Assembly (NCBI RefSeq): GCF_014839805.1
Contig: NC_051142.1
Span: forward strand, 19,438,589-19,502,588
Source: Manduca sexta
Taxonomy: Eukaryota; Arthropoda; Insecta; Lepidoptera; Sphingidae
Length of the DNA: 64,000 bases
Direction: 5' to 3'
A program made the translations under genes and the position numbers. Positions 11,195 through 22,050 of this stretch are shown in pieces. The notes beneath the pieces were generated by a model. The model saw only the letters and a list, made by a program, of their open reading frames with translations. It ran no database searches and was not told the DNA's origin. How positions within the stretch are numbered: position 1 is the stretch's first letter; every line of letters starts with the position of its first letter.

Positions 11195-12250
11195 ACTGAT
11201 AAGCAAGGTTGTCAAATATAATAATAATAAAAATAAAATTATAAATAGTATTAATTCTTAACTTGAAAACTAGTATTGCGTCATCATTGTGGGTTTCATC
11301 AAGCTATACTCAATCAGTGGGCTACTGATAAATAGGGTTGTCACATGTCAAATATAATAACAATAAAAATAAAATTATAAATAGTATTAATTCTTAACTT
11401 GAAAACTAGTATTGCGTCATCATTGTGGGTTTCATCAAGCTATACTCAATCAGTGGGCTACTGATAAATAGGGTTGTCACATGTCAAATATAATAACAAT
11501 AAAAATAAAATTATAAATAGTATTAATTCTTAACTTGAAAACTAGTATTGCGTCATCATTGTGGGTTTCATCAAGCTATACTTAATCAGTGGGCTACTGA
11601 TAAGTAGGGTTGTCACATGTCAAATATAATAATAAAAATAAAATTATAAATAGTATTAATTCTTAACTTGAAAACTAGTATTGCGTCATCATTGTGGGTT
11701 TCATCAAGCTATACTCAATCAGTGGGCTACTGATAAGTAGGGTTGTCACATGTCAAATACAATAATAATAAAAAAAATTATTATAAATAGTATTAATTCT
11801 TAACTTGAAAGCTAGATTGCATCATCTTTGTGGGTCTTATCCAGCTATACTCAATCAGTGGGCTAGTGATAAGCAGGGTTGTCACATGTCAAATATAATA
11901 ATAATAAAAATAAAATTATAAATAATATTAATTCTTAACTTGAAAGCTAAATTGCATCATCTTTGTGGGTCTTATCCAGCTATACTCAATCAGTGGGCTA
12001 GTGATAAGCAGGGTTGTCACATGTCAAATATAATAATAAAAATAAAATTATAAATAGTATTAATTCTTAACTTGAAAGCTAGATTGCATCATCTTTGTGG
12101 GTCTTATTCAGCTATACTCAATCAGCGGGCTAGTGATAAGCAGGGTTGTCACATGTCAAATATAATAATAATAAAAAAAATATAAATCGTACTAATTCCT
12201 AATTTGAAGACTAGCATTGCGTCATCTTGTAGGTGTTATTCAGCTATATC
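11195..12250. repeat. 132-136 bp tandem array, about 8 units
   Basis: The marker gggttgtcac recurs at 11335, 11471, 11607, 11740, 11876, 12011 and 12143, giving periods of 136, 136, 133, 136, 135 and 132. The first unit carries 'aggttgtc' at about 11207. Two subtypes lie in blocks: early units have 'gaaaactagtattgcgtcat', later units have 'gaaagctagattgcatcat'. The last unit is diverged and partial. Units are AT-rich and non-coding. This is a minisatellite-to-satellite scale array grown by unequal exchange, not CRISPR. Confidence 0.92.
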
Positions 12251-13024
12251 TCTGGCCTGCCGATCTGTCGCAAATGGTCCACCTGACTTCAAGATTTCAC
12301 TACAACTAAAGAAGCCTTTCCCAATATCACTTTTACAAACAAGGGGCGAATCTTCGTAGATGAAATGATCCATATCATGAGTAAAGGCGGTCTGAATCCT
12401 GCTATGAGTCATATTATTCATCCGGAATTATCAAAAATTCATATATCTCACGTACGGCGTTTATCAGATAAAAATCTTTTCTATCCGGGAATAACAAATA
12501 TATTATGTAAGTAGTAAGTAGTACGTAAATGTGATGTATTTTATCAATAAGTATCATTGATCAATGATACATTATACCTACATTGTACATATGATTTCTT
12601 TATTCCGAGTCGATATACACTTCACTTTCATATGGTAGTGGTTGTTATGAAGTCTTTGACTCGATTCCTCGACTAAGTAATCGGTAATCAACATTCGTGC
12701 TCTATTTATTTATTTATTATTAAGTTCTCCAAAGAGTCAACACATACATCAATTACCGCTTAACATAAACATAAAATATAGTATGAATCATCTCAATCAT
12801 CAATATTTTACTAAAGGAGACACAGCATGCATTAAGTATTTAAGATCTCTCTCGTTCTATGTAGCGATTGGCTTACTATTCAGATCACATAACCCAACAT
12901 GTCAATTTATGTTTGCAGTAGTTGCGCCTCTGCCTACACTTACAGGGATAAAAATGTAGTATATATCATTTAACAAAGAAACTATTTCAACGTTTGATTT
13001 AGTAATGTCTAGATTACATTAATT
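12251..13024. other. No gene seen
   Basis: A 61-codon minus-strand ORF at 12236-12421 is unrecognised. A (ttta)n run sits at 12709-12722. The piece 'tagttgcgcctctgcctac' at about 12918-12955 matches the 3' part of the tRNA-headed SINE. Confidence 0.5.
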
Positions 13025-14075
13025 TACTGGCGGTAGGTCTCTCATATGTGAGAGTCCGCCTTGGTAGGTACTGCCGCAATGTCTATTTCTACCGCCAAGC
13101 AGTAGTGTGTAGTCACTGTTCTGTTCCGGTTTGAAGAACATTGTAGCTAGTGTAGTTACACCATTAGTTAATGGATATAATAAGACTTAACATAACAACA
13201 ATAACAAGACGTCTATATAAAACGTTTGGAAAGTGTGCAAAGACGATTTCTATATCACCTCTCTTATGGGGATCAATTAGCCGCAGAAATACCTCATTAC
13301 TCAGATCGCCTGAAGTACTACAATATAAGTACCTTAGACGCACGCAGAAAGATGATTGTTCTATTATTTTTGCAAAAGATGTTTAATGGTAAGTTAGACT
13401 GCAATGAGTGTGTAAGTGTCCTGAGTATTAACGCCCCAGTTCGAATTCCACGAAAAAGCGTATATAATCTTTTAAGTATCCCCTTATCTAAAACTAACTT
13501 GGGTCACTTCGCTACTGTGCCAAGGCTCTGTAGGCAGTATAATGCACTTGCAAAAACGCATGACCTTGATATCACGGACATTTCTAAGTACAGGAAACAA
13601 GTCCTACAACTGTTACGTACTCACAATTAATAATTATAATTAATCACATTCACCACCACATGTTATAACATAAGATGTTGTTATGTTTTGTCACTTCTTA
13701 TGTTTTATCCCTTTTGTTTGTTATTCTAAATAATATTAGTAACAAATATTATTATTTTTGCCGCTGTACCAATATATAAATTTGCATGCTGTGGTCTCCT
13801 ATAATTGAAGAGGCACGTCACATTGTTAATTATACCAATATTACGACATTGTATTTATTATATGCCGTGTATCCTTTGTTGGAGGTCCTTAAATAAATAA
13901 AAATAAATAAATAAAACATCTCATATCTAAGGATGACGAGCGCAGTAGAATACTAAATAATACTTTGAGATTCAAAGTGTTGGATGGTGTTTCTACTGTT
14001 TATGGGCGGTCGAATCGTTTACCATCAGGCGAATGACAAGCTCGTCTCGTCTTTCAAAGCAATAAAAAAAGAAAA
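13025..14075 (-). mobile_element. Family F repeat interrupted by a LINE insertion
   Basis: The left half (13025-13196: 'tggcggtaggtctctcat', 'tgttccggtttgaagaac', 'gacttaacat') and the right half (13914-14075: 'acatctcatatctaaggatg', 'tggtgtttctactgtttatg', 'ttaccatcaggcgaatgac') join into one element. Uninterrupted partial copies at 14512-14722 and 25153-25352, in the other orientation, support this. The interrupting segment is the LINE fragment 13197-13913; a short duplicated acat/aacat at the junctions fits a target-site duplication. Confidence 0.8.
13197..13913 (+). pseudogene. C-terminal fragment of a CR1/Jockey-like LINE reverse transcriptase
   Basis: The frame 13226-13630 (134 codons, ends TAA) reads SVQRRFLYHLSYGDQ, then YSDRLKYYNISTLDARRK, FNGKLDCNECVSVLSINAP and FATVPRLCRQYNAL. 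This is the arrangement of the conserved region after the RT domain in CR1/Jockey-group ORF2 proteins. About 260 bp of 3' UTR and an (aaata)n tail (about 13893-13913) follow, as expected for this group. The copy is 5'-truncated and lacks the RT catalytic domain, so it is non-functional, although this part has no internal stop. Confidence 0.8.
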
Positions 14076-14224
14076 CGGGTCATGCAAGGTTAACCACACA
14101 ACGTTTTGATAGTGTTTAATAATTTAATTTCTTTTTTTTTATCAAGGTTTTATAATACAAATATGTACTCTTGCAAGCATTGGTAAAACCGCAATAATTT
14201 AATGTAAACAGAATATGGCATAAG

Positions 14225-14350
14225 CAACGATAACCTAGTTGCGAGTGGAACGCATTGCCGAGACGAATGTCCGCAGGTTCAAAACCCAAGGGCACGAAAC
14301 TCTGACTTTTCTGAAGTTACGTGTATTCTGTTGCTTGCTTTAGCGCTAAC
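14225..14350 (+). repeat. SINE family B, 5' half
   Basis: Carries 'cgataacctagttgcgagtg', 'gccgagacgaatgtccgcag' and 'gttcaaaacccaagggcac' (B box and following body), then ends in the 'gcttgctttagcg' module. The 3' half is missing. Confidence 0.75.
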
Positions 14351-14404
14351 TCAAAAGTCGTTTTTCATAACAAGTTTGTTAACTCTAACGCAATACCACT
14401 TTAC

Positions 14405-14487
14405 CTGATCTGGGGATCGAACCCGAAACTTAACACTGCAATCGTATATACCTGCCAGAATACAATTACGCTATCGAGGTAGTCGGA
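14405..14487 (-). repeat. Head of the tRNA-headed SINE, reverse
   Basis: 'gatctggggatcgaacccg' is the reverse complement of a B box, followed by 'acactgcaatcg' and 'aattacgctatcgaggtagt' (A-box side). It corresponds to the first 85 bp of the 1359 SINE. Confidence 0.65.
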
Positions 14488-14511
14488 TCACAAGCAATTT
14501 TAGGAGTTGTA

Positions 14512-14722
14512 ATTTTTTTTTATTAGTTAGAATGACGAGACGAGCTTTCCGTTCGTCTGATGGTAAGCGATACGACTGCCTATAAACAGTAGAAACACTA
14601 TGCAACACCTTGTATTACAAAGTATTGTTTGGTATTCCATTGCGCTCGCCATCCTGGGACATGAGATGTTATGTCTTATTATGTCCAGTAATTACACTGG
14701 CTACAACTGAAAATTAATTTTC
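14512..14722 (+). repeat. Interspersed repeat family F, partial
   Basis: Begins with a T-run, then 'gaatgacgagacgagctttc', 'tgatggtaagcgatacgac', 'caaagtattgtttggtattc' and 'attatgtccagtaattacac'. Colinear with 25153-25352. Confidence 0.75.
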
Positions 14723-15102
14723 TCATAGCATGGCAATGGTATGGAGTGTTTTGTAAACTTAAAGCACGATTTGTAGCCACAATAAGAAACCAGTAAATAG
14801 CAACAATCAAAATCGATTCAGCAATTTCATAGAAGCGTAACTAAATTTCGCTTACAACGTGTATATCGTAATGTCATTGTATCTGTATCTTTGTTCCAAG
14901 AATCAGTTCGTGTTTATCATTGGATTCTAAGCAAATACAAAGGAAATTATCATTGTATAAATGTTTCATATCAAATGCAATGTTGGTTTTTCACTACGTG
15001 TGTAAATTAAACGGAGGACAAGTGACGTTGAACCTATTGCAAGTGTTTATTTGTTTACCGCCATTTTTAATTAAAGATTTCGAGCGCTTTATTTTATTTT
15101 AA

Positions 15103-15225
15103 AATGGACCAATGAGGATAAAGTTTTTGACATGCTTACATATGAGTCTTTTGATTGGTTCATTCTCGGAATCGGATTGAAGATTGAGATTGGGATCGTT
15201 TATTGAAAACGGCTGGTAAAAGTGA
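15103..15225 (+). repeat. Interspersed repeat family I
   Basis: Shares 'aatcggattgaagattgaga' and 'ttgggat', followed by a tail of form 'gtttattgaaaacggctg', with 23448-23570. Possibly a MITE; the ends are not defined. Confidence 0.55.
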
Positions 15226-15454
15226 TCAAAAATCTTTTATTCAATGTACCACAAGTTGTAAACATAAAATCAATTTCCATTTGTATTTGAATTATTTTTA
15301 CAAATTACATTTGTTTTGAAATTGGAACCAAAACTAAATAAATTATGAAAATGTTACATAAGTTTGATTAGATTTAAGACTCTATCCTCAAAGATTAGCA
15401 CTGTTTGAGCTCAGAGATGAGAGAGTTAACATAGTTCTGGTTACTGTCGAAAGA

Positions 15455-15870
15455 CATAGTCCGCCCTGTAATCGAGAAGGCTGCCAAGACTTCGATACGT
15501 TGGCAGTAAAATTAAACTAATTATCATGCTCTTTAGCTGGATCCTCTGGCATTTTGATCATCCTACCACCTACAGTCACACCACTACTATAATAGCCGGC
15601 AAACAACTTAGAATCAGCGCATGTATAGCGAAGCGCAGCGCAGAGAATTTGTTACTGTCAAACTATTGCGAATAAATTTTATTACATTAATTGATTTTGA
15701 ATATTATTTCAATGAAAACAATGTCGATAACAGTTTAACTTTTAAACACACCATACGCTAGTGGGAGGTTTTATTATACGTTAGTATAGTTAGATTGAAG
15801 TATAATGATTTCTTATGTTTACGCGAATGTTAGAGATTGAAATAAAACTATTCTACGGATTTTATCGTTT
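15455..15870. repeat. Family G modules, rearranged
   Basis: 'gagaaggctgccaagacttc' (about 15474) and 'atgatttcttatgtttacgc' with 'gaatgttagagattgaaa' (15804-15845) are the two family G modules in altered order. No gene in between. Confidence 0.5.
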
Positions 15871-16137
15871 TTTTTTATATTAGATTGAAGTACTTAAATT
15901 GTCCCGTCACGTGGTATTTTGCTCAAGTTGTTTGTCGTCTATTGTACAAGTCTAGTTGTTACGCTAAGATGAAACACTGGGAGTCGGTCTGCCAAAAGGT
16001 CAGGTCAACTAATTATGATGTTGAACCTCACCGCGAGGTCACCGCGCGCCCGTCGATAACCAAGGTCCGTGCCGCGCGCAATTAATATATTTTTTTTTAT
16101 TTTATAGTATTTGACTGTTGTAATTGGTATTGATTGG

Positions 16138-18201
16138 TGAAAGGTTTGGTGTAGTGGCAAATGCAGTTTGTTTTAAGAAGTCTAGGATTCGATTCTTAGC
16201 TGTAGCAATTTTTTTATTGCGTTGATACTTAAAAGAAAATTTTGTATTACATTAAAAACAAAAAGAAAATCCGCCTTCAAAAACAACTAAACACTGAAAA
16301 ATAATTTTACATAACAGATATATTATACTGGTTAGCAATTTTGGAGTCGGTGACGTAATTAAAATTGCTACTTAAGCTAGATAAATACATGAACCAATGT
16401 GAAGATAATGTTTTATTTCAGTTAGTCACCGACTCCAAAACCAGCATATACCTGTTATATAAAATTATTTATAACCTCCTTTTTTGTAGTCGCTTAAAAA
16501 TGCATAACTACAAATGTCCAAGTTAGAAAAAAGATAAGCAAAGATCCTTCCTTAGTTTTTCTAGTCAACAAAAGCCTTTAGACGCGAGAATCGAACCTGC
16601 GTACTCTAAGCATCACTTCTTTGAATCAGGTGCAGTAAAGCCACTTTGCCGAGTCATAATAAAAAAGCATATTTAATGCGAAGTGGAGGCTGACAAATAA
16701 TAGATTATTTCTTATCAGCCCTTACATGGTTGGCCTAGTTGCAAAATACTGTTATAAAATGATCCCCTTTACCGTACCGAAAAATATGTGGTAGTAGGTC
16801 TTATTACGCTGGATATATTAAATTGTATTTAAGAGCGTTTACGCATCCGCGCGCCGTATGTCTCAAAAACAGCACTTTTCGAAGGAGATAATATCCATCA
16901 AAACATTATTTAAAAAACATATGAATTAGTAATTATTATAGAAAATTTTGTTGTCTAAAAATCCTGAAGAAAAAAGTTAGTAGAGAAAAAATATCTTTTT
17001 ATGTTTAATTCATGAGAAATAAAAATTCAAAGAATTCGAAAATTTCAGAAATGTTGGTCATTTAAATGATTTTTTTATCACTATATCATACTTAATTGAA
17101 TATAATATTGGATTACTATAATAGAAGAACATCTCCTTAAAAACATACAATTTAAAAATTCTACAAAATTAGTTCTGTTATTTTTCTATAAATATTTTAA
17201 GTACCACTATAAAACGCAACGCGCAAATCGCTTCAAATTAGTCCGCCTTGAGGCTTTCTAGAGAGAGGACGTATCGATCGTCGCTCCGGCGAGACTCCGT
17301 TGGACTTTGCTGTGCGTAGAAAAAATAGTCACGTGTATACAGTGATTGCCACATCTTAGTATTTTAGTAAGTCAAATATTTTTTTCTTTAATGATTGCCA
17401 ATAATTTTAGTAGTTACTATAAATTATTATTATATTATTATGTTTCAGACACAATGGGAAGTAAAGCTATTTCTAGGCAAGAAAAGGAAACGTAACAACG
17501 CAAAATTCGTCATATTAAATTTTAAAGGCCGAAATATCCATGATTATTAATTATTTTTACGTTTTTCTTTCAACTGCGAGAACTAATCACTAACTAGACG
17601 TGAATTTAAATTCTTTACTTGTCAATACTTGTTTAGTTACCCAGATTAAAGGTGAAACAAAATGTATGAAAATGGACCTTGAGGTATCGCCTTAAACAGA
17701 AATTATGTTAGTTATAAAACAAAGAACATTATAAAACAAATTTTCAGTAAAATAACTCTTAAATGAAGCGCTGTAAGGCTATTTTTCTGTGACTATTAAA
17801 AAGGTTTTGCTTTATACGTTAAAAAAATGAAGTAGGGTTTCCATAAAGGTAATGTAATTGTATGTCATGATTTTCATTTGACAGATACTCTACATAAGTT
17901 CACGAGTCATGACTTCGGAAACGCTATAAACATTATTTGCAGAGCGTATTTCCGTCCCATGATGATACACTAGGTTATGTACAAAAATACGGTTGATATG
18001 GTCCATTTTCAAAACATTGGTAAGTCTATACTGTAGCACTCAGGTACATTGCGGCTTTCTATTGGTAAAGGATTTTTAGAATTGCCGCAATGGTTATAGA
18101 GATCTTCTAATTTCAAACACACATACTTTGTCTGTGATACTAATAATATTGATGTTATATCTTGACCAGGAAAATAAGAAACCTCGTCATGAAATACTAT
18201 G
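16138..18201 (+). repeat. Left copy of a ~2.1 kb duplication abutting the gap
   Basis: Near-identical to 18702-20921 from its first base (tgaaaggtttggtgtag) to its last (gaaatactatg). Most differences are extra bases in homopolymers on this side (for example a longer T-run near 16207 and an extra C near 16765). This copy also lacks ~166 bp present at about 19519-19685 of the other copy, the loss lying between two 'ctaaaaag' repeats. The pattern fits a poorly polished contig end that overlaps the next contig. Confidence 0.93.
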
Positions 18202-18701
18202 NNNNNNNNNNNNNNNNNNNNNNNNNNNNNNNNNNNNNNNNNNNNNNNNNNNNNNNNNNNNNNNNNNNNNNNNNNNNNNNNNNNNNNNNNNNNNNNNNNN
18301 NNNNNNNNNNNNNNNNNNNNNNNNNNNNNNNNNNNNNNNNNNNNNNNNNNNNNNNNNNNNNNNNNNNNNNNNNNNNNNNNNNNNNNNNNNNNNNNNNNNN
18401 NNNNNNNNNNNNNNNNNNNNNNNNNNNNNNNNNNNNNNNNNNNNNNNNNNNNNNNNNNNNNNNNNNNNNNNNNNNNNNNNNNNNNNNNNNNNNNNNNNNN
18501 NNNNNNNNNNNNNNNNNNNNNNNNNNNNNNNNNNNNNNNNNNNNNNNNNNNNNNNNNNNNNNNNNNNNNNNNNNNNNNNNNNNNNNNNNNNNNNNNNNNN
18601 NNNNNNNNNNNNNNNNNNNNNNNNNNNNNNNNNNNNNNNNNNNNNNNNNNNNNNNNNNNNNNNNNNNNNNNNNNNNNNNNNNNNNNNNNNNNNNNNNNNN
18701 N
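18202..18701. other. Assembly gap, exactly 500 N
   Basis: Five hundred N, a conventional fixed-size scaffold gap, so the true length is unknown and may be negative. The same unique sequence ends at its left edge and restarts at its right edge. Reading frames that cross it are meaningless. Confidence 0.98.
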
Positions 18702-18900
18702 TGAAAGGTTTGGTGTAGTGGCAAATGCAGTTTGTTTTAAGAAGTCTAGGATTCGATTCTTAGCTGTAGCAATTTTTTATTGCGTTGATACTTAAAAAGA
18801 AAATTTTGTATTACATTAAAAACAAAGAAAATCCGCCTTCAAAAACAACTAAACACTGAAAAATAATTTTACATAACAGATATATTATACTGGTTAGCAA

Positions 18901-19002
18901 TTTTGGAGTCGGTGACGTAATTAAAATTGCTACTTAAGCTAGATAAATACATGAACCAATGTGAAGATAATGTTTTATTTCAGTTAGTCACCGACTCCAA
19001 AA
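18901..19002. mobile_element. Inverted-repeat element, 16-bp perfect arms
   Basis: 'ttttggagtcggtgac' (18901-18916) and its exact reverse complement (18987-19002) are separated by 70 bp. The duplicate copy has the same arms at about 16341-16443. A related right arm lies near 893-950. Either a small MITE or a hairpin-forming motif; no clear target-site duplication. Confidence 0.5.
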
Positions 19003-19924
19003 CCAGCATATACCTGTTATATAAAATTATTTATAACCTCCTTTTTGTAGTCGCTTAAAATGCATAACTACAAATGTCCAAGTTAGAAAAAAGATAAGCA
19101 AAGATCCTTCCTTAGTTTTTCTAGTCAACAAAAGCCTTTAGACGCGAGAATCGAACCTGCGTACTCTAAGCATCACTTCTTTGAATCAGGTGCAGTAAAG
19201 CCACTTTGCCGAGTCATAATAAAAAGCATATTTAATGCGAAGTGGAGGCTGACAAATAATAGATTATTTCTTATCAGCCCTTACATGGTTGGCCTAGTTG
19301 CAAAATACTGTTATAAAATGATCCCTTTACCGTACCGAAAAATATGTGGTAGTAGGTCTTATTACGCTGGATATATTAAATTGTATTTAAGAGCGTTTAC
19401 GCATCCGCGCGCCGTATGTCTCAAAACAGCACTTTTCGAAGGAGATAATATCCATCAAAACATTATTTAAAAAACATATGAATTAGTAATTATTATAGAA
19501 AATTTTGTTGTCTAAAAAGTTAGTAGAGAAAATTTTTTGATTTATTGAGTATTTGTAAATTGTTTAATGATTACTGAACGGAGAATTTCAAATTTGCGCT
19601 TCGAACGTCTATTTCGAAGCTCAAAATATCTTAAACCACTAAGGAACATAACAATATGTTATTTTTATCTAACTAAAAAGTTCCTGAAGAAAGAAGTTAG
19701 TAGAGAAAAATATCTTTTTATGTTTAATTCATGAGAAATAAAAATTCAAAGAATTCGAAAATTTCAGAAATGTTGGTCATTTAAATGATTTTTTTATCAC
19801 TATATCATACTTAATTGAATATAATATTGGATTACTATAATAGAAGAACATCTCCTTAAAACATACAATTTAAAAATTCTACAAAATTAGTTCTGTTATT
19901 TTTCTATAAATATTTTAAGTACCA

Positions 19925-20222
19925 CTATAAAACGCAACGCGCAAATCGCTTCAAATTAGTCCGCCTTGAGGCTTTCTAGAGAGGACGTATCGATCGTCGC
20001 TCCGGCGAGACTCCGTTGGACTTTGCTGTGCGTAGAAAAATAGTCACGTGTATACAGTGATTGCCACATCTTAGTATTTTAGTAAGTCAAATATTTTTTT
20101 CTTTAATGATTGCCAATAATTTTAGTAGTTACTATAAATTATTATTATATTATTATGTTTCAGACACAATGGGAAGTAAAGCTATTTCTAGGCAAGAAAA
20201 GGAAACGTAACAACGCAAAATT
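19925..20222 (+). promoter_or_regulatory. Candidate TATA/Inr promoter with 5' exon and short intron
   Basis: A TATA box (ctataaaacgc, about 19926) is followed about 30 bp later by an initiator-like 'ttagtccgcc' and then a locally GC-rich stretch (gtatcgatcgtcgctccgg, gagactccgttggac) unlike the AT-rich surroundings. A GTAAGT lies at about 20080, and a good acceptor ('attattatgtttcag') ends at about 20163, followed by acacaATGGGAAGT. That ATG opens only 13 codons. The layout could be the 5' end of a transcript, perhaps an untranslated leader of the downstream transporter gene. This is inference; the duplicate copy carries the same elements at about 17210-17510. Confidence 0.3.
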
Positions 20223-20880
20223 CGTCATATTAAATTTTAAAGGCCGAAATATCCATGATTATTAATTATTTTTACGTTTTTCTTTCAACTGCGAGAACTA
20301 ATCACTAACTAGACGTGAATTTAAATTCTTTACTTGTCAATACTTGTTTAGTTACCCAGATTAAAGGTGAAACAAAATGTATGAAAATGGACCTTGAGGT
20401 ATCGCCTTAAACAGAAATTATGTTAGTTATAAAACAAAGAACATTATAAAACAAATTTTCAGTAAAATAACTCTTAAATGAAGCGCTGTAAGGCTATTTT
20501 TCTGTGACTATTAAAAAGGTTTTGCTTTATACGTTAAAAAAATGAAGTAGGGTTTCCATAAAGGTAATGTAATTGTATGTCATGATTTTCATTTGACAGA
20601 TACTCTACATAAGTTCACGAGTCATGACTTCGGAAACGCTATAAACATTATTTGCAGAGCGTATTTCCGTCCCATGATGATACACTAGGTTATGTACAAA
20701 AATACGGTTGATATGGTCCATTTTCAAAACATTGGTAAGTCTATACTGTAGCACTCAGGTACATTGCGGCACTTTCTATTGTGTAAAGGACCCTTTTAGA
20801 ATTGCCGCAATGGTTATAGAGATCTTCTAATTTCAAACACACATACTTTGTCTGTGATACTAATAATATTGATGTTATAT

Positions 20881-21006
20881 CTTGACCAGGAAAATAAGAA
20901 ACCTCGTCATGAAATACTATGGAAGTAATTGCCTGTACTGGCAACGTTAACTTTTAAACTAAAAATTAAAAGTGGCGCCCAAAGCAGGCTTTTATTTTCC
21001 TGGTAA
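20881..21006. mobile_element. Small TIR element ('accaggaaaata' ends), copy 1
   Basis: Left end 'cttgaccaggaaaataag', right end 'cttttattttcctggtaag', imperfect inverted repeats about 125 bp apart. The same ends bound 32385-32514. In the left duplicate (18161) only the first end is present because the gap cuts it. Confidence 0.6.
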
Positions 21007-21057
21007 GGCTATAACTAAAAATTTTATTTTCCTAGTAAGGCTATAAATTCCATTTTA

Positions 21058-22050
21058 TTGTATACACTAGCTTTTGCCCGCGGCTTTGCCCGCGTTATAA
21101 AGTTTTTCAGGCTAAAGTTTTCCGTTATAAAAGTAGTAGTTTCCCGGGAGCCTATGTTCTTCCTAGGGTCTCAAACTGTCTCCATACCAAATTTCATCTT
21201 AATACGTTGGGTAGTTTTTGAGTTTAACACGTTTAGGCAGACGGATGCAGCGGGGACTTTGTTTTATAATAATTTTTAGAACTTTTAAGAGGAACAATCC
21301 CGTCATACATCATTGTTGCATAACTTTAACCGTTTACGCAGCGCACGCAACGGACGCTCTCAAAACTAATAAATTGTCCCCGTTTTTGCAACATGTTTCA
21401 TTACTGCTCCGCTCCTATTGGTCATAGCGTGATGATATATAACTAAGAGCACTCCACAAACAAAGGGCTATCCAACGCAAAAATATTTTTTAAATTTGGA
21501 CCGGTAGTTCCTGAGATTAGCTTTTACTGCTCCGCTCCTATTGGGTATAGCGTTATGATATATAGCCTATAGCGCTCCACGAATAAAGGGCTATCCAACG
21601 CAAAAAGATATTTTCAGTTTGGGCCGGTAGTTCCTGAGATTAGCCATTACTGCTCCGCTCCTAATGGGTATAGCGTGATGATATATATATAGCCTATAGC
21701 ACTCCACGAACAATGGGCTATCCAACGCAAAAATATTTTTTCAGTTTGGACCGGTATTTCCTGAGATTAGCCATTACTGCTCCGCTCCTATTCGGTATAG
21801 CGTGATGATATATAGCCTATAGCACTCCACGAAAAAAGGCCTATCCAACGCAAAAGATTTTTCAGTTTGGACCGGTAGTTCCTGAGATTAGCGCGTTGAA
21901 ACAAACAAACAAACAAACTCTTCAGCTTTATATAATAAACTCTTCAGCTTTATATAATAAACTCTTCAGCTTTATATAATAAACTCTTCAGCTTTATATA
22001 ATAAACTCTTCAGCTTTATATAATAAACTCTTCAGCTTTATATAATAGTT
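21058..22050 (+). repeat. Family C repeat with internal 123-bp tandem units and 22-bp tail array
   Basis: Begins with 'ctagcttttgcccgcggctt'. Four tandem units of 123-127 bp start at 'ctgctccgctcctatt' (21404, 21527, 21650, 21777). Each carries 'gcgtgatgatatata', 'gcactccacgaacaa' and 'ggaccggtagttcctgagat' in variant form. The unit array is followed by (caaa)n and then six copies of a 22-bp repeat (aaactcttcagctttatata plus at) at 21915-22048. A sister copy with four units lies at 32938-33826. Confidence 0.88.

Larger units (their letters stand above)
18702..20921 (+). repeat. Right copy of the ~2.1 kb duplication
   Basis: Same sequence as 16138-18201 plus a ~166-bp segment at about 19519-19685. 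The next bases after the shared end continue normally (gaagtaattgcc), completing a repeat that the left copy loses at the gap. This looks like the correct version. No coding gene is evident; a possible promoter and short 5' exon are listed separately. Confidence 0.93.

Noticed and set aside
11195..12250. Regular repeats as a CRISPR array
   Set aside because: Units are adjacent with no unique spacers, and the DNA is from an animal genome.
12236..12421. 61-codon minus-strand ORF at the end of the tandem array
   Set aside because: Starts and ends within repeat and AT-rich sequence; no family recognised. It could be a transposase scrap but this cannot be supported.
18128..18795. Open frames of about 180-200 codons across the gap region
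   Set aside because: They consist almost wholly of N.
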